From assembly GCA_035222895.1 (NCBI GenBank), contig JAVYIG010006368.1, positions 55,108 to 119,107 on the forward strand: 64,000 nt of DNA, in the 5' to 3' direction. The stretch comes from Strongylocentrotus droebachiensis. Taxonomy: Eukaryota; Echinodermata; Echinoidea; Camarodonta; Strongylocentrotidae. The position numbers and the translations under genes are program-made. Positions 23,765-35,885 of the stretch are shown here, piece by piece (position 1 is the first letter of the stretch; the number at the start of each line of letters is the position of its first letter). The notes beneath the pieces were generated by a model. The model did no database searches and was not told the origin of the DNA. It was given only the letters and a program-made list of their open reading frames with translations.

Positions 23765-24959
23765 AACTACTCCTACTCACCCTCCTCATCCTTCTACAAC
23801 AACAACGACAACTACTACTAGTGCTGCTACTAGTACTACTACAACTATTACTTCTGTTGCCACTCCTGCTACTACTACAACAACTAGTACTACTACTACT
23901 ACTGTAGTGTTATAGACTTCCTACCGCCCAAGTACCTCATACGCATTTCAAACAGAATTCAGACGTTAGACACTAACATAATTATTTTCACTAATTTTGG
24001 ATAACAGGTTTCTATGGTAATGGAGTGGAAGACGAACTCCTGATTGACGAGGCCGTTGAGACAGCGGAGGAGATCCTCGACTACGCCTTGCCATGGATCT
24101 ATCGAGAGCTAGATGAGCAGAAAAACGTATGCCTCATGGGCTTTTTAAACTAGGAAAATTTTAATCCGAAATTTACGTTATACAACGTTAATTTATTTGT
24201 TTCCCTCTTTTGCTAAATAGGCCTACTTAAAAACAATAGATTGCATTTAGCTTTTTTGTCTTGACGAACATTCTACATGTGTGATTCGATGAGTTTTTAG
24301 GCATCCACGAACAACTGTTCACACCCAAAACATGCATTAAATGCTTAATAATAAAATAAATAATAATATGGTTATTTATATAGCGCCGGTATCCGCCAGG
24401 TTCTGACGCTCATGGCGCTTTACACATATTACCCTGGTCGTAGCCGAGCTGCCAAAGTAACTAATCGGTTAGAAGAAAAAAAATATAGGCTATTTTTCTT
24501 CTTCTCAATCAACCAATACTTTTTTTATTTGTCTCTACTTGATCATCAAGATTGAGTTTCATTAACTTTCCGCTTTTTGTTCACATATTTCCACATTTCT
24601 TTTGGTAACCATGGAAACAGGCCGAGATCAAGAAAGAATACTGGAACTACCATGGGCCACGCCTTCTTCCATTCCTAGAGAAGAGACTGGAGGGAAGCAC
24701 TTCTGGATTCTTTGTAGGAGATAGCGTGAGTTTATAATTATTCTGAAAATATCTTGAAGTTTTCAACTTTTTGGCGCGGTAATGCAAAGCCTGGGCATTT
24801 GTTTTGATACTCATGAAATATCCGGCGCGTATTGCCATGTAATTTTAAGTTCGATTCCGCGTGAGCCCCCATTACGTCATCTTTGCTTTGTGGGTAAATC
24901 TTGGATGTGATGTAGAGAGAGAGAGAGAAAGAGAGAGAGAGAAACAAAAAAAGAGAGAA

Positions 24960-24994
<35 letters not shown>

Positions 24995-25437
24995 TATAAC
25001 AGAGAAAGACTGACAAGGAGGAATACAGACATGACAGAGGGAAGAGGAAGAGAGAAAGAGAAAAGCAGGTTAGAGAATGGTACACTGCTATTAATATGTC
25101 ATCGAAAAAAAAACGAAAAGTCTCGAACCACATTCTATTAATTTAATATTTTAATACAGTGTTACCGGTTAACAGTCTCTTCTAATCTTCTTTACATTTT
25201 TATCTCATTCAACTTTGAAAGCCGACGGTTGCAGACCTCTCTGTCTTCAATACCATTGACATACTCAGTGACTGCGCTCCTGAAGAACTGACTTCCTACA
25301 AGAAACTCCTGGAGCACAAGGCTAAAATCGAGAGCAACCCGAAGCTGACGAAGTATCTCGGAGAGAGGCAGCTCGTCCCAATCCGACAAACTTACCTGGG
25401 GATCATTGCGTTAAAGGAAAAGGAAAAATCCAAGTAG
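18177..25437 (+). CDS. Sigma-class glutathione S-transferase / HPGDS-like, complete five-exon gene
   Basis: Exons: 18177-18315, 19118-19210, 24008-24126, 24621-24725, 25222-25437. They sum to 672 bases (223 codons plus TAG), all introns GT-AG, all phases consistent (1, 1, 0, 0). An in-frame TGA at 18171 just before the ATG fixes the start. The thioredoxin-like N-terminal domain (about 1-80) has the catalytic Tyr8 (MPSYKYTYF), Arg14, and the glutathione-binding QLPILETDG (52-60) and QS (65-66). The helical domain follows, with DYALPWIY and the PTVADLSVF motif at the start of exon 5. The usual RGRAE is KSRPE here. About 22 extra residues follow the normal family C-terminus (after YLGER), ending KEKEKSK. 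Expected role: cytosolic glutathione conjugation or prostaglandin isomerisation. Intron 2 is 4.8 kb and full of repeats. Same family as the exon at 219-383. Confidence 0.92.
18590..18680 (+). mobile_element. LINE 3'-end fragment in GST intron 1
   Basis: The stretch caggactgcgatgtaaaacagcc...gagctga...ttatc then AATAAA resembles the segment at 50620-50700 (caggacc...tgtaaaacagcctgcgagctgatc...ttatcctgttaaa). This pattern is common at CR1/L2 LINE 3' ends. Fragment only. Confidence 0.5.
19280..19662. mobile_element. Inverted-repeat element with (GT)n ends, GST intron 2
   Basis: Left arm from the GT tract (about 19284-19325) through aaccgcggacctttccatag...aaccgcggacgtacctgc; right arm gcaggtacgtccggggttg...ctatggagtggtccgcggttg to the CA tract (about 19649-19660). 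Arms exceed 50 bp and the microsatellites are part of the terminal inverted repeats. The inside is GC-rich and unlike its surroundings. Confidence 0.7.
20601..20832. mobile_element. Near-perfect foldback MITE in GST intron 2
   Basis: Arms of about 105 bp (left 20601-20710, right 20722-20832) are complementary with few mismatches and separated by about 12 bases (tcacatgcatat). Outer ends TTACACTACGAACATGAC and GTCATATTCATAGTGTTAA. It would fold into a long dsRNA hairpin in the pre-mRNA. Confidence 0.85.
21585..22440. repeat. (AATC)n microsatellite with higher-order units, GST intron 2
   Basis: About 850 bases of CAAT/ATCA/CCAA tetranucleotide variants. Longer units recur: catccattagttcataaaatc followed by aagcaagcaacaagccaacc starts near 22028, 22143 and 22271, with related units near 21800-21960. 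Confidence 0.9.
23576..23905. repeat. (ACT)n trinucleotide repeat, GST intron 2
   Basis: Starts with GATGATGAC triplets then about 230 bases of TACTAC/ACAACT. The apparent 112-aa Thr-rich ORF is the repeat itself. It ends about 100 bp before the exon 3 acceptor at 24007. Confidence 0.9.
24362..24470. mobile_element. 'tatagcgc...gcgctttaca' interspersed element in GST intron 3
   Basis: ggttatttatatagcgccgg...catggcgctttacacatattaccctggtc. The same layout (tatatcgcgc...agcgctttacaa...attaccccggtca) recurs at 39310-39400. Its superfamily is uncertain. Confidence 0.6.
24911..25010. repeat. (GA)n microsatellite, GST intron 4
   Basis: Imperfect GAGAGAAAGAGA tract between exons 4 and 5. Confidence 0.9.
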
Positions 25438-25599
25438 AAATAAGTTTCATTTCAAGGGCGTCAACGTATATCTTTTAACATAGAATTAAGGCTCTCAGCA
25501 GATGACACTCAACACAATAATATGTCGATCAATCCACAATTATACGTAGAATTTTGCGCTAAATAATGGTTAGGTGATCACACCAGTCATAAACACAAC

Positions 25600-25771
25600 G
25601 GCCCGAATTCACAAAGGAGGTTTGTTGACAAACCTAGGTTTATGTGCGTCATAATGACGCGTTTCGACGCGTTTTTACGAACTGGTTTTTAAAAACGCGT
25701 CGAAACGCATCATATTATGACGCACATAAACCTATAGGTTTGTCGACAAGCCTGCTTTGTGAATTCGGGTC
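25600..25771. mobile_element. MITE with GGCCCGAATTC ends, 160 bp after the GST stop
   Basis: Left end GGCCCGAATTCACAAAG, right end CTTTGTGAATTCGGGTC. Arms contain aggtttatgtgcgtcataatgacgcgtttcgacgcg and its complement, giving a strong hairpin of about 80-bp arms. It could lie in the GST 3' UTR. Confidence 0.88.
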
Positions 25772-28700
25772 ATTGTATTTGCCCTGCTCCAGCCCGTTGC
25801 TTGAATGATTTCGCAGTGAACCTCATACACAGACTCTGTCGTTTAAAACAAGTAACCTGGACGACGAGCGAATATGACTTCGGTACTCTTTGGCAAAGTT
25901 ATATTCAATAATTATTGACGCGGTTCTGAGTCGAATCCGCCGCGTGAATGAGGAGGGTACACGTTTGTTTCTTATCACAGATACATTATGGGGATATTTT
26001 GATTAAAAAAGAAGCACGTTCATTATTGAGTTGTACTAGTCTTATAACGATTAATTATCCTTTTAATGAAATATCGGTCCAAGTCATTAGTCATATTCAT
26101 ATAGTTACGTCTCTTCCGTCTCTTTTCAATTGAAAAGTTTGTGTATCATGATTCTCTATAGAAACCACGATAACTCACAATTTTGTATTTTATGCTGATA
26201 TTTGCTATGTTCTGGTATATACATTCCATTTCATAATCATCCGTGCCTGCTTTCCTGTTGCATCATCAATACTACTCTATGAAGACAAAAAATGCCAAAG
26301 GAAATGCCTGTTGACAATGAACAACTAATTGATTTCCATGTGTATGTTCTTTTTGCCTTATCAATTGCCATTTTAGTATTGTGCATGTCAAGATTATCTC
26401 TTTCTTTCATGCAATGTTTTGAGATTTTGGTCCCGACCGCTTGCCATCTTGTCAATCCATTAAAAATAAGCTTGTTCCTTGTTTACATTGTTTACATTGA
26501 ATATTTCTGATAGAAAGTGTTTACATCATGGTCAATGACGTGTGATGTTATGTCATATTAAAGTTTTTTCTGAAAAAAAGTTCGTTAACAAATGCTCTAA
26601 TCATTATTCGATGGTCAATAAAAAGAATAACAAAATTGATCGATTAACTTTGATTCATAAATACGTCTGGAAGTGTTTCCTATGCTTTCTTTGTGTTTAT
26701 GGCGAGACGATGACCAAGTAGGTAGTATCGTGTGTTTTTTGTATAACATTTTAATCTATTTCGTTCCTCTCCTATTTCCTTTTCTACTGAACTTTCAGAT
26801 TTGTCTGGACTTGTTATTTCACGCTCAGACAAAGGATACGTTTAGCTTTAATTTACACAAGCGGTAAACTAGCACAGGAACTTGTTAATGATACTGTCTG
26901 GTATTTCCGTAGCGAAAGGGAGATTACGGTGGACATGCCTCCAAACTCGGTGGCGAAAAAAATGGACAACGGGAAGTAAGAAAGAAAGAAAACGAAATGT
27001 GGAAAAAAAAGGAATTAAAAAAAAGGGAAAACAAAGAAAGAAAGTGATAAGGCCACGGAAACAAGTAAAGGAGATGACACGATACCCTCTGTATGTCATA
27101 CTAAATTTCTAGTGCCCCCGCAATATCTGAAAATATAAAAATACAGGGGTTACGAACTTAACATATGGAAACGTTGTATCATCCGCTCAATCTGACTTGC
27201 GTGCATAGAACAAATACGCATTTTTGCATGAAAGAGTGAAATTTTCTAAAAAGTGCGTTTCTTCCCAGCATTTCAAGATTATCGCTTACTTTCTTCCATC
27301 GGGAGGAGAGTCAACAGACTCGCGGGGTTAATTCTCTGTTAATTATTTACTTTTTATTTATTATTGTTAAATTGTACCTTTCTGTACGTAATAATTCTTG
27401 TTTCATTTCTCTTCCCTTTTTTTTTCCTCATGAGTTACTCATCCCCTTTAATTGTTTCCTCATGAGTTATACTCATCTCCTTTGATTTTTGCATATGTTT
27501 TTGTTTTGTTACTGGCTTAAGTTTGGATTATGATTTGAATATCTTTATTGAGTTCACACCAACATTCAGAAAAAACAGCCGTTTAGGCTGAGAAAGTTAC
27601 CGTGTTTAATTAAATAAATGAAGTGAAATAAAATATGGAAACTACACCACTTTTTTTTTTTTTTAAATACGACCGTTCCTTTACCGTTATTTCAGTGAGA
27701 AAACAAATATCTTTTCACTGCGAGGTGTTATATTGATCATTTTGACATTAAACGTGTCCAGCGGAATTTTTATCCTGTTTTCTGTTTTGTCAGTTATGAT
27801 GGTAATGTTTAAAAAGATGAGAAGACAAGAAATTAGAGAAAAGGAGAGGAAGCTTGATAGGAAATAAAGAAGACAGATACAAAGAGAGAGAGAGAGAGAG
27901 AGAGATAGAGAGAGAGAGAAAAAAAAACTGTTGTAATACGCCCATTGGAAATTCGAATATTGAGTGATTGTTTATTTTTGTGTGACAAGCGCACAATAGT
28001 TTAATGTTACATCAGCCCATACTTGTTATCATATAAAAATTCAAAGTTTAGTACACTGTAAACATTTCTTAGAATACGATGAACTTCTGCAAAAAGATAT
28101 GTCATGCATATCCAAAGCTACCTCAATGAGACGCCATTATTGGGGCTTTTTTCATCATGCCTCCAGGCCAAGTCTACCTGTACCCATTAGTTGTCGTGAT
28201 ATAGCGCCCTCTTTCGTATACATTATATTCTCCTTTTGTTGTAATCAAGAGGCGAAGCGAGGGCTATAGTGTGGTGCGGTGCAAGGGTTCCCTCCCCTCA
28301 GTTAAATATAAAAAAGGGAAGGCAAAGAGAGATAGAGAAAACAAAAGAAGAGAAGAAGATGAAGAAGCGTAAACAGAAAAAGGAGAAGAAGAAGAAGAAG
28401 AAGGAGGAGGAGGAGGAGGAGGAGGAGGAGGAGGAGAATAAAACAAGAAAAAGAAGAAGAGTCGGTTCCTAGCTCCTCATTCATCTATATAGGCCTAGTA
28501 CGACATATGCAGCGCCCCCCTCATCGTGCATAACTTGGCCCATACTAAGCAGGGGCGGCTCCCGAATTTCGTTTATAAAAGGAAGGGGGTCGAATTCTCC
28601 CCAAAAATGACAGACAAAAGAAGAAGAATAGGCAAAATAAAGAAAGGTGTATGAGGCAAAAACTGAACCACAAGAAAAGAAGTGATAATAACAAAAGGTC

Positions 28701-29260
28701 CATCTAATTATCTAAACATACAAAGAGGGTCCAATACACAAAAACAAATTAAAGGGGGGGGGGGCTCTTGGATTCCCTTGACTCCAACCCACTTCTTCTA
28801 GGAAACTCTCTTTATATACACGTATCTACCCTTTCATTCCGTTTTTGTGTGTTTGGCCATAAATTGATAAGCCTGCCCCGAAGGTAAAGTATCATATCGC
28901 TGCGAAGTAACGCTCTCTGAAAACAAACAAATAGGTAAAACCATGAACCTAAAACAGAATAAAAAATACCTCGCTTTCCAGCAAGCTTGCAGTGAAGATT
29001 TTTAAAACTAAAAACGGATTGAGTGATTTCAACTCAACAGGAAATGAAATAGCCCAAGAGCAAATTGTCTGTGTATCATCTTAAAATTTATTGTTCAACT
29101 GTTTCGAAATTTGTGGAATGAAAAAGTCAGTTAGTTTAACATCAAGTCGGATTCGATACATGCATTTAAAATTTGAACAAATGTTGGGATTTTTTGTCTT
29201 AACATAATTATCGGATGAACTGATGAAAAAAATAAAATATTTTAAGATCATAAATTGTAT
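25772..29260. other. Gene-free interval with simple repeats
   Basis: No gene supported. Contains a GAGA tract (about 27881-27920), a GAA/GGA purine tract (about 28336-28440), and near 28553 a CAGGGGCGGCTCCCGAA phrase that looks like an eroded MITE end. ORFs across these are low complexity. Confidence 0.5.
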
Positions 29261-29430
29261 AGGTAGAGCAGCGGTGTCGTAACCGGGAGGTCCCGAGTTC
29301 GAAACTCTACGCTAGGGTCATTGAGTAAGGGATTAATTCTCATTACCAAGTCCCTCGTAGAGGTTACAGCCGTCGGTCCCCTGGTTGCTTACATCCTATT
29401 TGTGTACAGTCAGATAACCCTATCATATCA
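29261..29430 (+). mobile_element. tRNA-derived SINE, 5'-truncated
   Basis: Starts inside the tRNA-like A box (ggtagagcagcgg) and has an intact B box (GAGTTCGAAAC, about 29295). The SINE body is aaggga...attaccaagtccctcgtagagg...agccgtcggtcccctgg. The full version on the minus strand at 50290-50475 shares this body. Confidence 0.85.
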
Positions 29431-29706
29431 CATTGATGTTGCGAAGGCCTTTTTATTTGTTTTTTTTTATTGCAAAATTGTAGAAATATGAGGCTTTTTA
29501 CAAACTGCCAATTCGTCCAGTGATAAAAAAAAATCAAAAAAAAAAAATCTGTTTTTCATCAATTTTTTTTTGTATCATCATTTATCATTTTCTTTTGTTT
29601 CTTGTATTGTGAAATTTGTCATCGTGATTAACGCTTGGCATCGAAATTATTTCCCATTTGGTTTTATTTTTCTTGAATGCACCACTTGACCACAACCACG
29701 TTCGAA

Positions 29707-30589
29707 AATTCAATCTACGACCTTGTATGTCACCTTGTGGAATGCGCAAACATTACGCTTCTGGACCTCTAGGAAGAACAGAGCTACATGTATTAAATTA
29801 ATGAATCTGAACAGAGCGATCCATCCGTATTATTTAAAGTGCTTATCATTATTTGATATGTTCATAACAATTATGTATATGTTTTAAAATAAAAAAATTA
29901 ATACGAAAAATAAAACCAAACCAAACAACACTTAACAAAAAACATTTACATATACTTCATAATACAACGCTAGCAGATTATAGGATCAAATCTCGATGTT
30001 ATTTTCGTGAAATCGTCACAAAGACTTTATATTCTCTTTTTTTCTTATTATAGTTGAACTTATCTCTGACATTTCGAAGATGCATCGCTTATTGATTGAT
30101 GAATAACCTATGTCTCCGGTTCTATGACGATTAAATTGCAGAAAGCCGGAATCGGGTTTCCCATTTGAGACTCTTTATGAAAGATCATCGTGATAAAATG
30201 TTAAATATTTACCTGACGCAATTCATTAGGGGGTAGTCGATCTTGAACTTTCGTTATTCAAAGTCATTACTTTTATTTACTGCGTGTGTATAAGGATACA
30301 GTGCAACCGACAACCATTCATAATCAATGCAATACCACTCCCATGCAAGAAAATAAAAAATCAGTCCAGACTGCTTTGTGATATCATATTTAAAGGGATC
30401 CGGTAACTTTGTCTCAGATTCTGAAACAAAATCCTGGATTTAGCTCATGCTGCAATGATAATTATAAACCTTTATGTCAGTTAGGAACCCCACGACTTTT
30501 ACAAGCCGATCGCCTGTCTGATTATCAAGATATTTATGATTGAAAATCGAAACCAAATTTGGCGTTTTCCGAACGGTTTTCATTACACT
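29707..30589. repeat. 884-bp perfect tandem duplication, copy 1
   Basis: Starts aattcaatctacgaccttg and ends ttttcattacact. I compared it line by line with copy 2 and found no difference. The content is AT-rich non-coding DNA. Confidence 0.93.
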
Positions 30590-30590
30590 C

Positions 30591-31473
30591 AATTCAATCT
30601 ACGACCTTGTATGTCACCTTGTGGAATGCGCAAACATTACGCTTCTGGACCTCTAGGAAGAACAGAGCTACATGTATTAAATTAATGAATCTGAACAGAG
30701 CGATCCATCCGTATTATTTAAAGTGCTTATCATTATTTGATATGTTCATAACAATTATGTATATGTTTTAAAATAAAAAAATTAATACGAAAAATAAAAC
30801 CAAACCAAACAACACTTAACAAAAAACATTTACATATACTTCATAATACAACGCTAGCAGATTATAGGATCAAATCTCGATGTTATTTTCGTGAAATCGT
30901 CACAAAGACTTTATATTCTCTTTTTTTCTTATTATAGTTGAACTTATCTCTGACATTTCGAAGATGCATCGCTTATTGATTGATGAATAACCTATGTCTC
31001 CGGTTCTATGACGATTAAATTGCAGAAAGCCGGAATCGGGTTTCCCATTTGAGACTCTTTATGAAAGATCATCGTGATAAAATGTTAAATATTTACCTGA
31101 CGCAATTCATTAGGGGGTAGTCGATCTTGAACTTTCGTTATTCAAAGTCATTACTTTTATTTACTGCGTGTGTATAAGGATACAGTGCAACCGACAACCA
31201 TTCATAATCAATGCAATACCACTCCCATGCAAGAAAATAAAAAATCAGTCCAGACTGCTTTGTGATATCATATTTAAAGGGATCCGGTAACTTTGTCTCA
31301 GATTCTGAAACAAAATCCTGGATTTAGCTCATGCTGCAATGATAATTATAAACCTTTATGTCAGTTAGGAACCCCACGACTTTTACAAGCCGATCGCCTG
31401 TCTGATTATCAAGATATTTATGATTGAAAATCGAAACCAAATTTGGCGTTTTCCGAACGGTTTTCATTACACT
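30591..31473. repeat. 884-bp perfect tandem duplication, copy 2
   Basis: Identical to 29707-30589, joined by a single extra C at 30590. An apparent 70-aa ORF spans the junction only by chance. Confidence 0.93.
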
Positions 31474-32084
31474 ACAGTCTATTGGGGAAAACGAGTATGG
31501 TAAAACCGGTCACTCAAAGATTTTTACTTTTTTGAGGCACTTCTTGATTATTTCGAAGCGCAATTTTGTTAGGGCTTCAATATTACACCATATCAAAGAC
31601 ACTGATAACACGTAGGGACATGCATCTCAGATTTAACATTGTTAAACGATGCCTTTATGACAAGCCTACAAGTATGCTCTGAGCAAAGTATTTCTTGACA
31701 AAATTTAGATTTGTAGGAAGAAATGGAATTTTGAGATTGAAATGTCTCAGAGACACCTGGCAGTCTTATGTATTTGTTTTATTTCTGATAAAGAACATGT
31801 ATTTTGATAGATGTACATTTGTATACAACAAGGCAGTAAAATAAAATTCACCTATCCAATCCGAAACCGCTACGCCAAATAAATCAATTATACATCGTGG
31901 CCTTGACATATGGTATTCCCTGCCTTTTAAAGTTTGCATTCAAAGTAGCAGTGAAAAGAATGCTGCTCTCCCAAGATACTGTTTAATCATGTATGTTTAT
32001 GTCTGCTTTATTAGCAACGATATGTGCAGTCATCTGTTACCCCTTCTCACTTCAACCATGTAGGTCCATGCTTCAACCCACCCA

Positions 32085-32117
<33 letters not shown>

Positions 32118-34600
32118 TTATCTACCACTCTATTTTTTCTCTCTCTTTCTCCCAATTACTCTTCAGTCGTTACCATATCATTCCCTTTTTTTCTCTTTGC
32201 TGTACTTTTGCATCACCAGATACCCCTTAATTGATGTCTTTTACTTGTACTTAATTGTCTGGGCTCACAAGGCATGAAGCATCGCCTTTCTTGGAGCGCC
32301 GGCCAGTTCTCTTTATTTAAAAAAAAAAATTCTCGATGTACATTTGAATGTATACAGATCTTATTATGTATTTAGAACTGAAAAAAATGGCTCGTCTGTA
32401 TTGTTAATTTTTGGGGGGCAAAAGTCTTTACTATTTACCAGTGGTGAAGAATTGTTCCAGGCACTAAAGGTGCAGTTGTGATTACAGGGGGAGGGGAGGG
32501 GCTGGTAATAGCAAGTTGATGAAATGCGAGACAATGCCCTTCTGTCTCTCAACAGACGGCAACCTTCTTTATTTCACGTTGCCCCCCTCTACCCCTTCCC
32601 TCCCCCTCTCTCTCTCTCTCTCTTACCATATTTCTCATTATCTTCTATTAGATGTGGAGGGGGCGGCACCCGAGGCTTCACCACTGCATGTGCAGCTCAA
32701 TAAGGGATAAGATTTTAATAAAAAATATTACACTTCTAACGATAGCAATAGAAGAGACACGACGAAGAGTCATGCAAGATAATTTGATACAAATTACTCT
32801 CACGTGCTTTTTAAAATTAAATACAGATGAACACAAAATTTAATTTAATTTTCATGTTTAATAAGGGCACACTATTTCAGACAATTTTACATATCAGATC
32901 TACTTTTCTTTAGAATCCTATCCATTTTCATGAAATTGAATTCTATTGACAATTTTCTTATCAATGAAAGCGTATCATCTCGTTAGTGAAATTTGCTTCC
33001 AGTGAACTTCAGATATAAGATTAACTACAATAAATGAAACTATATTACAAATTTCTATTGTATACTCTCCTTCGTTATAAAATAAATATATCACAATAAA
33101 TATGAATATACAATATATAACAATTCGGTAAACTTGTCATCAGTTGGTCAATGATTGATATAGATTTCAGCAGTGCCGAAAACATCCATACGTACTGTTC
33201 AATATACTTTACAACCGCTCTTAAAGGCATGGAATTCTACTGACAGATTTACGTTTACTGGCATGTGCTGCTCACAATGTGTCGACTTCTTTGTCCCACA
33301 ATGCATCACCAACTGCATGACTGATGGTTAGCACCTTACTGCAATGACCCCGAATATCCACAGATCTTCAAAACATGAAGAGATCCCACTTTGTACATTT
33401 TGAAACAATCAATCCTACAGCGATGGAGGTGCTTTATAAATAGCCTTTGTTCCCCCTTTTCAAAGAATACTTCCACCTGTGTACCATGGACTGTACTGAA
33501 TGTGCATGAATGAATAATGTTACATAACTTTCATGAGCACGTATCCACTATTTCGTCTCCGTGTATTTCAAAATTTGTTCTGCAATGACCTTTATCTGCT
33601 CATGCTCAGACTGCAACCGTGAACTGGCTTATAAGCGGGAATAGCTCAAAGGGCGCCTTCACCGAAAGATGGCGCAATTGAAAATACATTACTTTAGTGG
33701 TAGCGATGTCAGTAAAATACACTGCCTTTAACATGAACATTATTATATTGAATATAATAAAGAATCAAAGAAAAAAAAACCCGCACAATTCCCAATAGTG
33801 CCGTCTGGCGCCTTTCGCCATTAAGTTACTGCGATCTACAGAAGGTGATCATATAACATCTAACTGATATCACTATGAGTTTTAAAGCCTCTCTGAAGTG
33901 TTGGGAGCCCAACAAATTTGATGGAAAAAATTCACTTTTATATTGAAGTGAAAGAGAATATCAACTAATACTGGCTTTTGCAAGTATTTTCAGAATGAAT
34001 GTGTTTGAAGATCAATATTGATGAAAAAAATACAAATTTCAGGTTTTCTGCGTACATGCAACACAAAACCCAAGTTTTGTATTTTTTCATCAATATTCAT
34101 TATTTTTTGAAAATCCTCGCAGCGTTGAATGTTAAATGACACCCTCTTTCACACCATTACACAATTTAAGTTACTTTTTGCCATTTACTTTTTTAGCAAA
34201 TTTTGGGCTCTTAACTCTTTAATAGAGGGGCTTTTATAAACCAAAATGAGCTCTACCCCTCTAGCAATGGTCTCATTTTTACCATGTAAACATCGGTATC
34301 TCTTTCCAGTCTGCATGTTTTTAATCTTAGCCGGAGCGAAGATGATGTGTTTTTATTATGACATTGATACTTCTGTTTAATAAGAAAAGGTGATTTGTGA
34401 ATGGAAGGCTTTTCTGTTAACCCGAGGTGTTCATCAAACATCAAAACACACTCTCATGTCTGCGGCAATTTGACCTTTTTATTTTCAAGTCGTCTCTGTT
34501 TATCACGTGGACGGCGATAAAATGCATGCAATTCATTGAGGGGAATCCGCCAAATTTCAAGTAGTGGAGAGGGCACTCTTATACCCGCTGTTGGGAGGAG
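31474..34600. other. Gene-free AT-rich interval
   Basis: No gene supported. Contains a CT microsatellite (about 32088-32118 and 32600-32624) and a hairpin at 34012-34099 (caatattgatgaaaaaaatac and complement). Confidence 0.5.
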
Positions 34601-34647
34601 ATTGGGTATGTGTGGGCGAGCATGTGGGTGTGTGTTGGTGCGAATAG

Positions 34648-34742
34648 GTAATGCGTGTGTGTGTGTGTGTGTGTGTGTGCGCGTGTGCGTTGTGCGCGCG
34701 CGCGCGTGTGTGTGTGTGTGTGTATGAGAGAGGGAGAGAGAG
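34648..34742. repeat. (GT)n/(GC)n alternating tract
   Basis: About 75 bases of alternating purine-pyrimidine: GTGTGT, then GCGCGCGCGC near 34695-34705, then GTGTGT, ending in GAGAGAG. Composition favours left-handed Z-DNA. Confidence 0.9.
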
Positions 34743-35883
34743 TCCCTTTTTTTTTTGCAGAGCGTGCAAAAACGCCGAAAATGCTCCGAAACGAGAATAA
34801 TTTTGCCAATGTCATAATATATAGTGATATTGTAATTTCTTATATTATAGGGCCTAAATACAGCCAATCAATCCAATATATATGATTTTACAAGCAAGAT
34901 ACATAAACATAGCTTGATTTATTCCATGGTAATAATGTCAAAGTAATCACTAAAATCACAAAATATACATAAACACTTATCAAAGCAACAGTAAAGACTC
35001 TAAATGAATTTGTTTTCTTCAAATATGGTATTTTTGTGAATAATATTTAGAAATCATTATTTTGGGTTTGTATTTTCATTTTCCCTTAATATCAATACAA
35101 ACTATTTTTCCTACAGCTGGAATAGCCAAAAGCATAACTAAAATGTGTTTGGTAATCTGATCCTTGAGTTTGCAATTCGATCCATTAATGATAGTTGTTT
35201 ATGACATGTGGACAGCCATGTTCCACACCCTCTATAATGACTGTGGTGTCCTTAGAAACCACAAACCATTTACAATCATTTTCTCGACAAACTTGAGCGA
35301 TTATCCAAGGCAATGGGCGTCTCTCTTCCTCCATCCGTTGCTTGTCTACTGTCTATTGATGTTGAACGATGATGATCGAAAGAGCAGACGACCAGGGGAA
35401 TCTTGGCGCGCGTTTCCCCAGCGGTCTATAACTTGTATTCTGTTTGTCATTGATCGAGGAGGGGTTACCATAGCAATGGAAAAAGGAAGCAGCTTAACGT
35501 ATCATGGATGGGATATTTTGGCAGTTGGTAGTTCTCACAAAAAAAGGTAATAGCAGATGAAGATTAAATCTCCATTTGCATTTTTTGATCGTTTTCGGCA
35601 TTAAATAAATCCATCTGTGGTTCCATTCAGAATTATATTTTATGATGTAATATATTGATAGAGTGATGAATCAGGTGTATTATAATTCCACAACAATATT
35701 GCGATATTACCTAAAGTAGTATTTAATATCTTTTCTCTCTTAATGCAGCTATATCCACGAGCGGAGGTAATGATAACTAAGAAGACCTTTATTCGTTTTT
35801 ATTAATATGAAGCTGTGACAATAGTAACACAAAGTAAAACATTAGTAAATCATCACGTGAAGATAAATTGATACACATGTATA
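34743..35883. other. Gene-free interval
   Basis: The longest open frame (35164-35550, 128 aa) has no recognisable domain, no splice context and no similarity I can name. I do not call it a gene. Confidence 0.35.
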
Positions 35884-35885
35884 TA

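Noticed and set aside
23577..23915. 112-aa Thr-rich ORF inside GST intron 2
   Set aside because: It is the ACT trinucleotide repeat and is spanned by well-supported introns.
29261..29340. Functional tRNA gene
   Set aside because: The acceptor stem is missing and the sequence continues into the SINE body shared with 50290-50475.
35164..35550. 128-aa open frame on the plus strand
   Set aside because: No domain, signal peptide, splice context or repeat-family match was recognised, and the surroundings are AT-rich non-coding DNA. Chance length is plausible.
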